Source: Galbula dea (lineage: Eukaryota; Chordata; Aves; Piciformes; Galbulidae). Taken from it: a stretch of 64,000 nt of DNA. Within the stretch, counting starts at the first letter, position 1; each line of letters begins with the position of its first letter. Where the stretch lies: assembly GCA_013399015.1 (NCBI GenBank), contig VWZX01006814.1:2612340-2676339 (forward strand). The letters run 5' to 3'. Shown here piece after piece: positions 1 to 12,180 of the stretch. The position numbers were made by a program, and so were the translations under genes. Under the pieces are notes generated by a model. The model had not been told where the DNA came from. It searched no databases and saw nothing but the letters and a program-made list of their open reading frames with translations.

Positions 1-1245
1 TTTTAGTAAGTTTTAGCAATTTACAGTGGATTTTTCTTTTAAATCAGGAATAGTTAAGCTTCCAAAGTCTAATCCCCTTAAATAAAGCTTGCACAAAGTT
101 ACAGAAAGTTTTGGGAAATGTATGTTTCAGCAGTGAAGTAATTTTCTTGTAGAGAGTCCCAGTTAATTGATACATTCCAATATCTTTTTAGACTTCAGGC
201 CTTATTTATGGGGTAAATTAAGTTGAACCCTTGTAGAGTTAAATGTGGCTATGTTAAATGAATGGTATTACTAAAGTGCCTGCATTTTAATTATTCTGGG
301 CTTAGTGCTGTGCGCAATCGTGAAGAGGATATATGAAACATACAGTATAGATTTTGGAGGGGACAAGGGGAATTAGTTCTCTTATGCCAGAGGATAACAC
401 ATTAGTAGAGATGGACATATGATAGCAATTAAGTTTGGTATCTTGCAGATTTTCAGGTCTATCCTATCAATGTCCTAAGTTTTTTTTTAAGAAGGACTAT
501 TTTTAACTGGTCAAAAGTGGCTCCTGATCTGCTTTAGTTGAGCTTGGATTTTTCACAAAAAAACAGTATATAAAAATTCAGACATCCTTTTGGGGAAGAG
601 AGATCTTCTATCCTTTTTTTGCTCCATGTGGAATTTGTTTTATAGAGATGATGATCATCTTAACTTCTATTGCATATCTCCATGGTGATCTCTGAGAAAT
701 ATAGTTGAAGTGCAAATGTATATTTATATGGAAAGGGTGTCTTTTGGTATCAAAACCAGGTGAAACTGCATTGAATTCCATAGAGTCACACTAATTCACC
801 CCATCTTTGTGTCCATCTTTACTTTTCATCTTGAGCAGTGATAAATATATGTATGTATATATATGTATCTCTTGTTCCCTAAACTCTATGAAGACTAGTA
901 GTGTAGGGATATTATATGACCTATTAATATTAAATAATTTTGAGATTATGACTTTGGAATTATTAAATTCACTGTAATGTAAATTTTTGCAGAACACTTT
1001 TATGGAAATTGATTCATTATATTTAGTTCCTGGTGTGGATCATGATGTTTCTAAGTATAAGTGAATTTAGATCAAGTTAGTGCAATGAAAGAATTTACTT
1101 TTAGAGTTACTGTATGATCATTCTGTGTTATGATATAATAATGAAATAAAGTACTCCATTTTGGAGTTTCAATTCATCGTTGGTTTGACACCTCAGATCC
1201 TGTCTTGCCTTGATTATTATGTTTGTTGCATGACGATGTCTACAC
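1..1245. other. AT-rich noncoding sequence
   Basis: No coding, RNA or repeat family is recognisable. The stretch is AT-rich with stops in all frames. The only structured piece is a short TA/TG simple repeat near 845-868. Confidence 0.6.
845..868. repeat. Short TA/TGTA microsatellite
   Basis: Alternating ATATATGTATGTATATATATG tract, imperfect and about two dozen bases long. It probably accounts for the open minus-strand frame that reads through it. Confidence 0.7.
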
Positions 1246-1769
1246 AGAACTGGTGAGGCCACATCTGGAGTGCTGTTTGTAGGCCTGCTTTCCCCAGTAC
1301 AAGAAAAACAGTGACTTACTGGAGGGAGTCCAGCAAAGGGCTATGAAGAGAATCTGGGGACTGGAGCATCTTTCATGTGAGGAGAGGCTGAGAAAGCTGG
1401 CACTGTTCAACTTGGAGAACAGAAGGCTTAGGGGTAGCTTATCCATGTGTATAAATAGCTGATAGCATGGAATGAAGAAGAGGGAGCCAGACTCTTCTCA
1501 GTAATGTCTAATGACAGGGCAAGAGGCAATGGGCACAAATTAAAACATGTGAAATTCCATAAGAACACAAGAAAATAATTTTTTCCTGTGGGAATCATCA
1601 AACACAGAAATAGGTAGCCCATAGCAATTGTGGAGTCTCTATCTGTAAACATACTCAAAAGTCCAGGTGGGCATAATCCTGGACATAGGTGACCCTGCTT
1701 GAGCAGGGCATTGGACTAGATGATCTCAAGAGGTTCCTTCCCACCTCAGCCATTCTGTGATTCTATGAG
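1246..1769 (+). mobile_element. CR1 LINE, 3' end (truncated)
   Basis: This is the 3' terminal part of a chicken-repeat-1 (CR1) non-LTR retrotransposon in the forward orientation. Visible landmarks, in order, are the GAGGCCACATCTGGAGT block near the start, the GTCCAGCAAAGGG block, GACTGGAGCATCTTTCATG, AGGCTGAGAAAGCTGG, GACAGGGCAAGAGGCAATGG, GGTGACCCTGCTTGAGCAG, and the terminal ATTCTGTGATTCTATGA octamer-type end at 1753-1769. CR1 has no poly(A) tail and ends in such short repeats. The copy is 5'-truncated before the reverse transcriptase core, as most CR1 copies are, and the block between about 1560 and 1650 is diverged. It cannot encode a working protein. Assignment rests on my memory of the CR1 consensus, but the match is extensive. 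Confidence 0.93.
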
Positions 1770-4700
1770 AAGAAGATGGAGGTGACAACCCTTACCTATC
1801 TAATCTACTTTTTATGCAGTATCTTTTCAAGTTAAGGATATGTATGTTGCTTATTGTGATGAAGCTGAATGAATTTCACCTCTAGAATAAGTCACATTTG
1901 GGTCTTTCTTATTACCTTGATCAGCAAAAATATATATACTATTTTAACCTGCCCCTGTGATCATCGAAGAATTCATCTGACTTCACATAACTAATTTAAT
2001 GCAATTTCACATTGCCATTGTTGAAACTTAGCATGATAAATTGGAAGCTTTTTTCCTGTTTGTCTCTCTAAATTGATAAGCCCTTTCATCTTAAGTACAT
2101 TTGTTCATACAAGATGAGATCTGTTGGAATTTCTGACTTCTTTCTTTGAATGGTGCCATTGATTCATGGGTTTCAGTGGTGTCTGAACAGGATGTCACTT
2201 ATGTCACCGTTTCTAGGACAATCCAACACTGGCTGTCAGGCTTTCATAGTTTGTTCACTATCATTTGTTGATACTGAGAATGCTTACATCTATGTAGAAA
2301 CCTCCTGAAGGACTAAATAAAGCCTTTAGTAACTGGTTCTGTAGTACTGAAAGCCTACTGTAAGGATAAGAATGTTATTCTAAATATTCATGGAGTATGT
2401 TGCAAATTTAACAGGTGTTTGAGTAGCTCATTTGGTAGACCAGTAAGTTCATGAGAGGACTTGCATTTTAGTTGCCTGAGCTGTAGAGCACAGACACACA
2501 TGAGGGAAATCTCTCAGGACATAGAGGGAGATCACAGACTGTTTGAATCTTGAAGGTCTCTGTTGTTTGTACCAAGTAGAGGAAGTTTTAATAACAGCTG
2601 TAACACTGCAAAGTACACTCATCTGCTTTTTATGTTTATCAAAAACATTAGCTTAAAAAATATTTCTTGTTGTTACTTTCCTGGTTTTATGTTATCACCT
2701 GCTTTGCTGCTAAAGAACAGACAAGCAAGTTTACAGTCTGGTTAGTAAGCAATTCCAACACCACTCATTACTGAAGATGCTAGAGCTCAGTATTTTTAAT
2801 TTCAAACCATTTAATCTGACCAAGTAGCCTCAGAATATGCAAAAGATCTTTAAAATGCTTAAAAATTGCTGGTTTCAGTTGAGAGCCTGTTGAATTAATC
2901 CTGATTAATCACAAAATTCTTCCCATTTTGTAGGAAAAGATTTCCTAATTCCTTTCCCCAAGCTTGGATTTCCACAGAATCAAATTGAATTCTAGAGCTT
3001 CCTTATTTTGCTTGCAGACTGTAGCATAATAAGGTATCCCCTTCTTTGTCAAGTCTTGAATGAGGAACAGTTCAAAATGTTTCATTCATCTTTAGGTGTA
3101 AAATTGGAATGCAAATGTAAAATGCTGTCAAGGACAACCATTGTAATCTGCAGTTGAATTGCTTTCTGTAAGTTCTTCTCAACTTCCAGATACTTTATAG
3201 GGAAAAATATCCTGGTGTTTATATGATATAGACTTCACCTTTTTCATGACAATGTAAGAGAGAGATCCAACCATTGAAGGCTGTCCAGACTTTTGTGGCA
3301 GAACTACATGGCAGGTATTTTTTTTTCCTTCATGAACCTTAGCTATTTCTGTAGTTTTCAGTGCATGTAATTTGAGAACAAGTGTTGAGCTTGCCTCTGT
3401 GGGTGATGATTACTGGATATTATGCTGTGGCTTTGAATCTCTCTGAAATACCTGAGTTTGTAGTTTGTGGGTAATAAATCTATTCTTTGTTCTGAATCTT
3501 AAAATTTTGTCTCAACTTCTGGGTTTTTTTATCCTTTTGTAATATGCAAACATGGTGTTTTAAAGAAAAGAAATCAAAGAAGGAAAAGCTCTCATTTCAC
3601 TTACAGAAAATCCTTTTGAATCTTAACTTTAGGTTGCTTAAAATGTTTTTTTTCCAATCCTCCTTACTTTTTGGGAACTGCAGAAATATGTAATTCTGAA
3701 ACAGTTATAGGAGAAATGTCTTTGAGCAAGAGACACAACATCTTATTTCTCACCTTTGTGTGACATGAATAATTCTCACTGCTAAGGGATTCAAACAGAT
3801 TTTAGTGACTTTCACCTGTTGTAATTAACATTCTTTAATGCTGAACAGTCTTAATGCCACAGATGGTTGTGCTGTTGAGGTGTCATAAACGAGATGCACA
3901 CCAGAGCTGACATCAAATATATGAAACCATAAAAATTAAAATAAGTATATCCACTAAACTGATTCCATTAGGATTGCAAGAGCTGGAGGTTGGCTTTTCA
4001 GGTAGACAATGTAGTAAATGTTGCTATGATCAAACTAAAAAGTGTTTGCTCAGCTTAGAAAAAATGTAAATGATTCTAACATCTAACCAATATTAATTTA
4101 ACAAAATAAAGAACTCCAATGGTCATACATGTAGGACTACATTAGACAGTGGAAAGGGTGTTACTTCCTTTGTGTTGTAATTTTGTATACTCATAATTTG
4201 CTTGCGTAAATTAATATCAGTTAGGTGCATGCATATTCCAAGTATATTTGAGCTCCAAAACCCTCAAATTATGGAAATGGAAACCAAGTTTTGAAAGTCA
4301 GGACCTTGCTTCTAGTGCCCCTTGCTTTAAGTTTGAAAAAAAAAAAAAAGTAAGTCTCTTCCTGTCCCAGATATTTACACTTAATATCCACCTGTTTCAT
4401 CTGTAATGAATTATTCATACATGTATATGTGAATACTGTATGTAAAACCTTTCATTAGAGAAAGAGGGCTTCTGAGTTCTGGAGCACATACCAATATCTC
4501 CTCCTCAGGTGTTTCTTTGATATGCCAGAATATCTTTCTACTGAAATCTTAATCCAAAGTTTCTACAGTGAAATGAGTTTTTATGCAGTTTCCAGTCACC
4601 ATCAGAGAGCTTTTTCTTGATCCTTGTTTCTTTTGCTAGCAACTGTATTTCATGTTTCATATATAATTTTTTTCTTTGCTGGATGATTTCTATTAAAATT

Positions 4701-5030
4701 TCTTTATTGTTTCAGAAATTCATTTTGAAGTGGCATATTGCATTCCTGCATCTCTAAGCCCTCTGCCCTTCTTCCTAGTCTGGGCTTTAAAGTGGGGAGA
4801 GGAAGAAATAGGGAGACATTTTGTTTCTGAGGATGTCAGGCCTCAGGAGTATCCCAGCTGCACAGTCATGGGGGTAAACATGTTCAGGTAGTGCTACTGA
4901 TAGTAACACATAGTCAGAAGCAGCACTGAGAGAGCGTGGAGAGACCAAACTACTTAGTTTCCATTCCTTAGCATTTTACAGTGCAGTTGTTGATACGAGA
5001 AAAGTGCTTTTTACACCTTCAGTTTGAACA
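1770..5030. other. Unique noncoding sequence
   Basis: I see no gene or recognisable repeat apart from a 14-base A run at about 4336-4349. Open frames are at most about 60 codons and are compositionally random. Confidence 0.55.
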
Positions 5031-5033
5031 TTG

Positions 5034-5330
5034 CTTGCTGGTTCATTGCTTGTCCGGTCACTGAGCTCTACCTCCAGCTTCCTATCTGCCACCTCCTCCT
5101 TCCTGGGCCTCTCATCGCCCTTCCCTCCCTCTCACCAGTCTTCCCAGCTCTGACCTTCCTAATTCTAGCTGCGGATTTCTCTTTAATACTTTGTCTCATC
5201 CAGATACTCCTGCACGTATTTATTCAAATTCTGGCACCATCCTCATTTTCCTTAGCTCTGTTTCTCCTTTCAAAGATTTGGACCTTGCATGCTTGTGGTC
5301 ATGAAAAGTTTACCCCGTAACCTATCTAAC
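5034..5330. other. Pyrimidine-rich patch
   Basis: The plus strand is markedly C/T-rich from about 5060 to 5170 (runs of CCTCC, CTTCC and CCCTC type) and moderately so to 5330. That removes stop codons and gives a 98-codon open frame at 5024-5320 full of Leu, Pro and Ser. The residue composition follows the base skew and no domain is recognisable, so I do not call it a gene. It may be a decayed old repeat or a polypyrimidine tract. Confidence 0.5.
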
Positions 5331-8300
5331 CTTGTCTAATGGTGTTTGAAGTCTGTTCCCTCTGCTTGGTAGCCCTCTGCATTTTTGTGTATTGTCTCAA
5401 ATGCAGGATATGGATTTTTTGAGTATGTTCATATATTTAAATATACATAAAGTGCTTACCATAAAGTAAGGAAATGGTGAATTTTCATTATTTAAGTACT
5501 GTCCTCTAGCTGCTTCAGAGTACCAAAATAATACTTTTCCAACTACTTTTTTGAAGAGATGAGGAAAAACTTAACTTGTGTAGAGTTTTTCGCAGTCTAT
5601 GCAATATTGTAAGACTACTTCTATTAAAAGCTTATCTTTTGGGTACTCAGCACCTTTCAACTAGAATTCCAATAAAATGAATGCTTATCTTTCACCTCAG
5701 TAGGTTTGGGATTATACCATTAATGTAGCAAATAAGGAATGTCAGATCTGTTCAGTAGTACAGATTTGCAAAGGTATAGTAGGAAAAATAGTGATCCAAA
5801 TTTGGCCATTTTGTCCCTTGCTGTGGAAAAAGTCCCAGGTTATTTTAATGCTCACTAATGTGCAGAAATTCATTATTCTGCCACATATCGTGGGACATCT
5901 CAATTGCAGTCTTTAGGAACTGGCATCCAGTTGAAGTAAGTTTGTTTAAGACTGATTTTTGAATGAGCAAATTTCTTAAAGATACTTTATGGTACATAAT
6001 AGAAACATAGTTTTCAGATTGTGGATTTCTGTTCCATGCTAGAGTGATGGAAACATTTTGTTTCAGATATTAGAAATTTTACGCTTAAATACTTCCTATG
6101 AGCACTTCAGACAATCCCAGATTCCTTGCACTTGTTGTGGAGTAGCTGTGAATAATACCAATATCTGAATTATAAACTGAACTCAGAAGATAACTTTTAA
6201 GACATTATTTTACAAGCACTGCATTGGACCACCTCTATTATGTAGACTATTCTACAGGCAATAACCTCTTACTGAATCGCTGAAAACAGCATTTCAGCAT
6301 AGTCTCATTTGATGTTGACCTTCTTTCTCTGGTGTATTTATTGGTATAAGGTGATGTTTATTGGTGAATGTATTCATTACATTATAGCTTATTCCCAAGT
6401 CCATAAAAAAGCTTTCAAAGTCTTGTTGTCCTATTAAAAATGTGAAGATTTCAAGCTGAGGTATATGGTTATATTTTTTACTCTGAAGTTACACTATCTG
6501 CTTCTTTCAATTTTGAAATTATTTAGCCTCAGGAAGGTTTCCCCCGTGTGATAACATTTCAGAGTTTGTTGTCCAGTTCTGAGCAGGCAAAGCAAATGAA
6601 AGAAAGAAGGCTGGAAATAGAAATGTGAATTAATAGTAGCTGTTGTTTCTAGCAGTTTGAGTAAACTCTCTTAAATACCTTGTTTAGCAAAGGTATATTG
6701 GAAAAAGCCACTAGTTTCTCTCTCTTTCCTCATTTGCACAACATTCTCAGCCACCATGCTTAGGTGTCTCTGGAAGATGTCAGAATTTTGTGTAGCAGAG
6801 GTTGTTCAGACAACCCATTGCAATAGGTAGAAAAAAATTGTTGAGGTCATGCCTACAGCAAGGAAACATTCAACTTGTGTTGGCCTGAGAAACTCTCTTC
6901 ATCAGATTTCATATTCTCCCTGAGAAAAATGAGTTGTAGAACTTGTCCAGAAAGCTTGGATAGTTGGAAACTGCTGATTAGTCTTTAATGGGTAGAATTC
7001 AAATCCTGATATGTTGTCCTTAGACACTCTTCTACTCCTGATTTCTCCTCTTCCTCCAATTCTGTACCACAACTGCTTCTTTGGAACTTTCACCAAGTGA
7101 AATTAATTGGTTCCAAGTGATACTGGCTTGGCAATGACAGTCAATCTGTTACAACCTTTAAAAGAGCAGAGCTGGATAGAAATACAAGTCTACCTTTTGA
7201 CCTTCAAATATATTAATACCCTGATAATTTAATTGCTTAATTTGGTGATTTCATTGTCCACAGGACATAAATTGTGTTTAATTTACAAAGCAGACTTTGG
7301 TGAGTTACTATTTTGGATGCCTAAAGTCAGCAACGTGGTTTTCAACAGTTTTTAACAGAGTTTTCACTATGTGGGCATGGCTGAATTTACACAGCATTGT
7401 AGTCTTGTTGAGCAAAGACTCTTAGTACTGCAAATTAAATAAAGAAGAAAAGTTGATGAGCTTAGACTTGACAAAATAAAATTCACCCTAGGTTGGTTTT
7501 GGGTTGGTTTGGCATTTTTTGTTTGTTTGGTTTTGTTTGTATTTTTGTTTTAAATATTTCTTATTTGAAGCCTTCTACTTCCTGTCAGAGTAACGGTGTT
7601 TTCCTCCAGTTGCACTAAAGAACAAAGTTTAACATAAAAAAAATTGAATATGCTTTTCTAGGTAAAGTCAATATCAAAAGGGTTTTCATGGTAGATCCTC
7701 TTTCAAGTGCAGTGTTTTGGTTTTATACAACTTAAGACTGAAGAAGTATAGTTAAACAAAGCCCAAACTTCTGTCAAGGTGAGACATAGAAGCAGAGGAT
7801 TGAAAAACATTGTTCTTATTGCAGTATGGAATGATTGAAGAGCAGCTCATCTAGATGGCTCAAGTCATACCATAATGCTTTATGTTAATGATTTTACTAC
7901 CCTCTTTGTAGAGTATATTTTCTCCTGTAATTACTGGCATTTATAGTTCAAAAAAATACCAAATTGTGTATGCAAACATGCAAGTCTCGTAAGTACTGAA
8001 TGTGATGGAAACTTAGTCCAGTCACACTTGAAATGTCTGCTTGTACAATGTGTGTCAGATGAGGGCATAACCTCTGATTTTTGGAAGTAAGCATGGCCAT
8101 CCAAGTCTCTATTTTAAATAAAAACTTTGGTGTTTTTCAATTGGATTTTGTTTGTACTGGCTTTGGCTTGCTTTTGAACAATGAGGCTTACTTAGCCTAA
8201 TAGCCCATAGTATGAATTTTACTTGATTACTAAGTAAATGTATACATTGTAAAATTGAAATTAATGCCATTCTTATAGAAAGAATTGGGACTTCGTTGTA

Positions 8301-8520
8301 AGAAGCTGTTTACTGTCTACCTTGATTTCATGCCAGAGTGAGTTCAACTGCTGATTTGCAGTACCAGTCATCTTTCTGAACTAGCATGGTAATTTTCTTT
8401 AAGCTGTTACAGCCTTGTTTTGAGAAAATACTGCTAGTTATTGACTACCAGGTGTTGTAAGGAACTGTAGGTACACAAAACAGTTTTTCATGGCTCTGAG
8501 AACTACAATTTCACAATTTC
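5331..8520. other. Unique noncoding sequence
   Basis: No gene or repeat family is recognised. It contains one T/G-rich low-complexity tract (7491-7551). A 64-codon minus frame at 6902-7096 has no recognisable motif and is treated as chance. Confidence 0.55.
7491..7551. repeat. T/G-rich low-complexity tract
   Basis: GGTT, GTTT and TTTG runs over about 60 bases. Read on the other strand it resembles the A/C-rich tracts at 13659-13724 and 55080-55126. Consistent with low-complexity DNA rather than a gene. Confidence 0.7.
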
Positions 8521-8523
8521 GTA

Positions 8524-8742
8524 TCAGCGTACCAGAGGCCACTTATGCACATGTTCATTCTTTACATCTTCTCTTAGCTCAAGAGTGCCTTCTTGTTTTC
8601 TTTGTACTAACTCATCTAGTTGAATGGAGGGTCCTTCAACTGGTTTGGTGATTTTTGTAGTCCTTCCATATTTTGCAAACTCTTCCCTTGCTCCTAATTC
8701 CAGCATCAGCTGTCTGTCACATTGAGGTTGTTTTTCTGCCAT
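8524..8742 (-). pseudogene. Unassigned protein-like frame; possible gene relic
   Basis: A minus-strand frame of 72 codons runs from ATG at 8742 to TGA at 8524. Unlike most open frames here, its residues look protein-like: charged and helix-prone (about one third Asp, Glu, Lys or Arg), with stretches such as ELGAREEFAKYGR and QLDELVQRKQEGTLELRED, few Cys and no homopolymers. I do not recognise the family. An in-frame TAA lies two codons upstream of the ATG, so the frame does not extend in that direction. I saw no strong acceptor or donor beside it and no adjacent poly(A) tract. It could be a fragment of a processed pseudogene, an exon of an unrecognised gene, old transposon coding sequence, or a coincidence. 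Confidence 0.25.
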
Positions 8743-8788
8743 TTGTTATCTACCTCATACTACTTCCCTAGCTCCAAAACTATAAATC

Positions 8789-8820
8789 TGAAATTTTACA
8801 TGAAATTTTACATGATATTT
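8789..8820. repeat. 12-bp tandem duplication
   Basis: The 12-mer TGAAATTTTACA occurs at 8789-8800 and again at 8801-8812, followed by a partial, diverged third copy. A small slippage-type duplication. Confidence 0.8.
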
Positions 8821-8918
8821 CATACTCTTGGCCTAATCATCACAATTGTAATAAATACTCATGGTTGTAAACATGCCCAGTTATTGGCAGAGCATAAATT
8901 TTTACATATTGAGTTGCA

Positions 8919-8941
8919 AGTGTGTGTGTGTGTGCGCACAT
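8919..8941. repeat. (TG)n/(CA)n microsatellite
   Basis: Seven TG units followed by CGCACA, then the TGCATTCACGTGCATGC region. Short alternating purine-pyrimidine DNA. It causes the Val/Cys/Arg-rich stretch of an otherwise meaningless 97-codon plus frame. Confidence 0.85.
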
Positions 8942-8942
8942 G

Positions 8943-10960
8943 CATTCACGTGCATGCTGGGGAAGACAGGTTGTCTCTTTGGCTTAGTATGTTTTCAAAA
9001 AGGCTTGCAGGATAAGAACTTGTTTCCATGAGCGAGGTCAAGCTCAGTGTAATGATGTCTGAATCTAGATATCATGAGTAGCTAATTAATGTGGTTTGCA
9101 TTTTTGTGAAATAAATCACACAGTTTACATTGTGCAACTTGCAAAGATAAACATTGGTTCAAAGGTAATCTCTTACATCTGCTTGGCTGGTCTCTACTGT
9201 GATGAACTTTTCCATATTTTATGTCCTCTGTGAGTCTAGAAATGTGAATATTTTGGAGTGTTCATGTGTTTGGGGATTTGGTTCCTTTTCAGCTCTCTTG
9301 CAGGATCTAAACAGATAACATGCAAAACAGGTAGATGAAGAGGATTGTTCAGTCTGCAATAATTCTGTGTTTTTATTACGTGTCTTGAAAGTATTAGTCT
9401 GATTTTTATAATTGAGTGCTGTAAGATTTCCATGTGTTGAATGTCTTGGCACTTAACTGTGACAATAATTGGCTGGAATGCCACCATGAGAAATTTTGTG
9501 AAAATGGCTGATTATATTTGCTTTACTCTGTGTGTAAGTGCTCTTGCTTTTTAGTACTGTGGTTTTTGGTAATGAAATATCAAGTAGAGAAGCATTAAGA
9601 ATGAAATGTAGATTCCATATTAATTTTTTTCCCATTGTTTTATTATTTTTTAAATAGCTGCTTTCAATTTTACAGTGAGAATGTATTTTAAATCCAGTGT
9701 AGAAGCAATAATGTTTTCTTAAATGAGTTTAAAATGGTGAGTCAATGTCTTGCTCAATTGTTACGTAGTCAAGTGTAGGGGTTTTATTGCATACACCATG
9801 TAATATTCTACACAACAGAAAATCTAGCATCAGCATAAGCTATATCAATGTCATGTACTCCATTAAGTATTTATCTTAAGTATTTATAATAGAGTAAATG
9901 TTAATTTCAACATTGTCTGTAATTTTTGTCATTCCACTTTACTGTGCTGAAAAGTTATTGTCTTAATTATTTTAAATTGTAAGTAACCTAGCAGATGCAG
10001 AAAAAAGTTTCTTTCTTGGACTGGTTCATGGTGAGTTAAGTAGTAAATGAATTGTTATAAAATGAGCAAGTCTGCTCTACTGTTTTAGGTTCATAAAAAA
10101 AGTAGAATAGGATAAAACTTAATTCAGTAAAAAAATATGTAGGATTCAAGATCAGGTATAAGAAGTTATGGAGTGACAGTTAGGATTTATTGTCCTTTCC
10201 TGAATTAATTAATCAGGTAATGTACCTGAATCAAACAGAAAATATATGTACCTTATATAGACCTTCTTTACCATTTTCTGAAGTAATTATAGGCCTGTAA
10301 CTCCATCTTTGGAGAAAACACTTATAAAGATCTGCCCCACAGAAATGGAAATGACACTAAATTTGTGGAATAAATTAATCATTTGTAAATGTTAAAATAT
10401 GCTTGGATAAACTTTACTGTTTTCCCTGTGTTGATGACTTTTTCCAAGTTGATTTATTCAGCTACTAAAACAACAAAATAAAGTTTTAAGCCTCCTTTTT
10501 CCAAGAAAGTTCCTCCAAATTGAAAAAAAAAATTAAAAAATCACATAACAAATAAGAACAGTATTCCATAAGCTACACAGCCCTTAAAGAAATATACAGA
10601 GGCATGGCATATCCTCATGATTACCCACAAAGGACAAAATTGAGTTTGAAAGGTTTTCCTTTGGTGGTAATTGCCATGTTTTAATGGTTATGCAAGCAGA
10701 GTGAGTGTTTCATTAAGAAAATAATTTAAGCTAGTGGTTCAAAATAAGATTGACTGCAGTTATTTAATTGCAGGTTTTGACTTCTAAATTAAATCAAATG
10801 TGTATTTCTGTATGTTTGTAAAGTTCAATGTTTACTATTCTACATCATTTTTCTCTGAGATACATAGTTATTTGCATAATCATACTTGAAACATTTTAAA
10901 AACTTAGACTGTTTGTAACAAATGACCTTTTATTCATCTGTAATGCTCTTGCATAGCATG
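8943..10960. other. AT-rich noncoding sequence
   Basis: No gene or repeat family is recognised. There are small local duplications such as TTAAGTATTTAT near 9863-9890. Open frames up to 83 codons overlap each other in different registers and look like chance. Confidence 0.55.
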
Positions 10961-12180
10961 CATAGAGTCATAGAATGGTTTGGGTTTGAAGGGACCTTAA
11001 AGATCATCTAGTTCCTAAACCCTGCCATGGGCAGGGATACCTCCTACTAGACCAGGTTGCCAAAGGCCCCATCTGACCTGGCCTTGAACATGTCCAGGGG
11101 TGGGGCATCCACAACCTTTCTGGGCAATGTATTCTAGTGTCTCACCACCCTTAGAACAAGGAATTTTTTCCTTAGATCTAATCTAAATATATTTTTTCAG
11201 TTTAAAGCCATTCCCCCTTGTCGTGTCACTATCTACCTGTGCAAAAAGTCTCTCTTTTTTAGAAGCTCCCTTTAAGGATTTGAAGGCCACAATAAGGTCT
11301 CCCTGAAGCCTTCTCTTTTCCAGGCTGAACAACCCCAACTCTCTCAGCCTGTCTCAATCCCACTGTCTATGTTATTGATAAAGATATTGAAGAGCACTGG
11401 TCCCAAGACAGAGCTGTGAGGAACACCACTTGTTATCGGTCTCCACGTGAGCCATCGACTCCAACTCTTCAGCTGTGTCCATCCAGCCAATTTCTTATTC
11501 ACCAAATAGTCTCAAATCCTTGTCTCACCAATTTAGTGATAAGGATGTTTTGTGGGACTGTGTCAAAGGCAGAAGTCTAGGTACATTACATTGGTTGGTC
11601 TTCCCTTGTTGATTGTTGTAATCACATCATCATAGAAGGCCACTTCTTCTAGTCAGGCAGGTTTTGCCCTTAGCAGAGCCATGCTGGCTGTCTCAGATCA
11701 CCTCCTCATCTTGTGTATGCCTTAGCATAGCTTCCATGAGTACTGTTCTCTTATCTTCCCAGGCCCAGAAGTGAGACTCCCCAGTCTAGTTCCCTGGCTC
11801 CTCTTTCCCACCCTTTCTGAAAATAAGAGCGATGTTAGCCTTTTCCCAGTCACTCGGGTGACCACCACAACTTCTCAAATATGGTGGAGGGTGGCCTTGC
11901 AACTGCAGCAGCCTGTTCCTTCAGGATTCTGGGATATGTAATTGGGTCCTTAGCATAGAGGGCAACACCTCCACTCCTCTTTCCCAGCTTGTCTTTTCTG
12001 AATAGCTTGTAGCCCTCATTTGCTGTGTTCCAGTTGTGTGAATTGTTCCACCATGTTTCTGCGATACCGATCAGGTCATAGTTATCTAATTGCACCATGG
12101 TCTCCAGCTCCTCTGGCTTGTAGCCCATGCTATATGCAATGGTGTAGAGGCACTTCAACTGGGCTATTGGCCTCATCTTG
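10961..12180 (-). mobile_element. CR1 LINE relic, internally deleted twice
   Basis: A CR1 non-LTR retrotransposon on the minus strand. Its 3' terminus is at the left: GTCATAGAATGGTTTGGGTT, then GGGACCTTAAAGATCATCTAG. Reading the minus strand from 12180 downward shows the N-terminal part of the ORF2 endonuclease (12176 to about 11940), then directly the reverse transcriptase region (about 11940-11355), then the 3' UTR (about 11350-10961). Recognisable RT pieces include AFDTVPQ, RNWLDGHS and FINNIDSG, interrupted by stops and frameshifts. The sequence that should follow, including the catalytic FADD-type motif, is missing. So is roughly the middle of the protein between endonuclease and RT. The copy is dead. 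Family assignment is from recall of CR1 structure. Confidence 0.95.
11850..12176 (-). pseudogene. CR1 ORF2 endonuclease-RT remnant
   Basis: This is the only sizeable open frame inside the CR1 relic (108 codons). Residues about 15-80 correspond to the start of the APE-type endonuclease, recognisable by YDLIGIAETWW and the later SGGVALYAKD. APE-type endonucleases cut target DNA to prime reverse transcription. From about residue 85 the frame continues into a segment matching the RT region (ILKEQAAAVARP, then STIFEKLW), so a large internal part has been lost without breaking the frame. The APE catalytic Asp and His residues towards the C-terminal half and the whole RT palm are absent, so the fragment can have no enzymatic activity. 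Its ATG is incidental, because true CR1 ORF2 starts further upstream. Confidence 0.85.

Noticed and set aside
5024..5320. 98-codon plus frame with hydrophobic, membrane-like look
   Set aside because: Leu, Pro and Ser content is explained by the C/T-rich strand. No signal peptide context or known domain.
8722..9015. 97-codon plus frame
   Set aside because: It crosses a TG microsatellite and overlaps the opposite-strand frame at 8524-8742. Composition follows the simple repeat.
11850..12176. CR1 frame as a functional endonuclease
   Set aside because: It stops before the C-terminal catalytic residues and runs straight into a misplaced RT segment.
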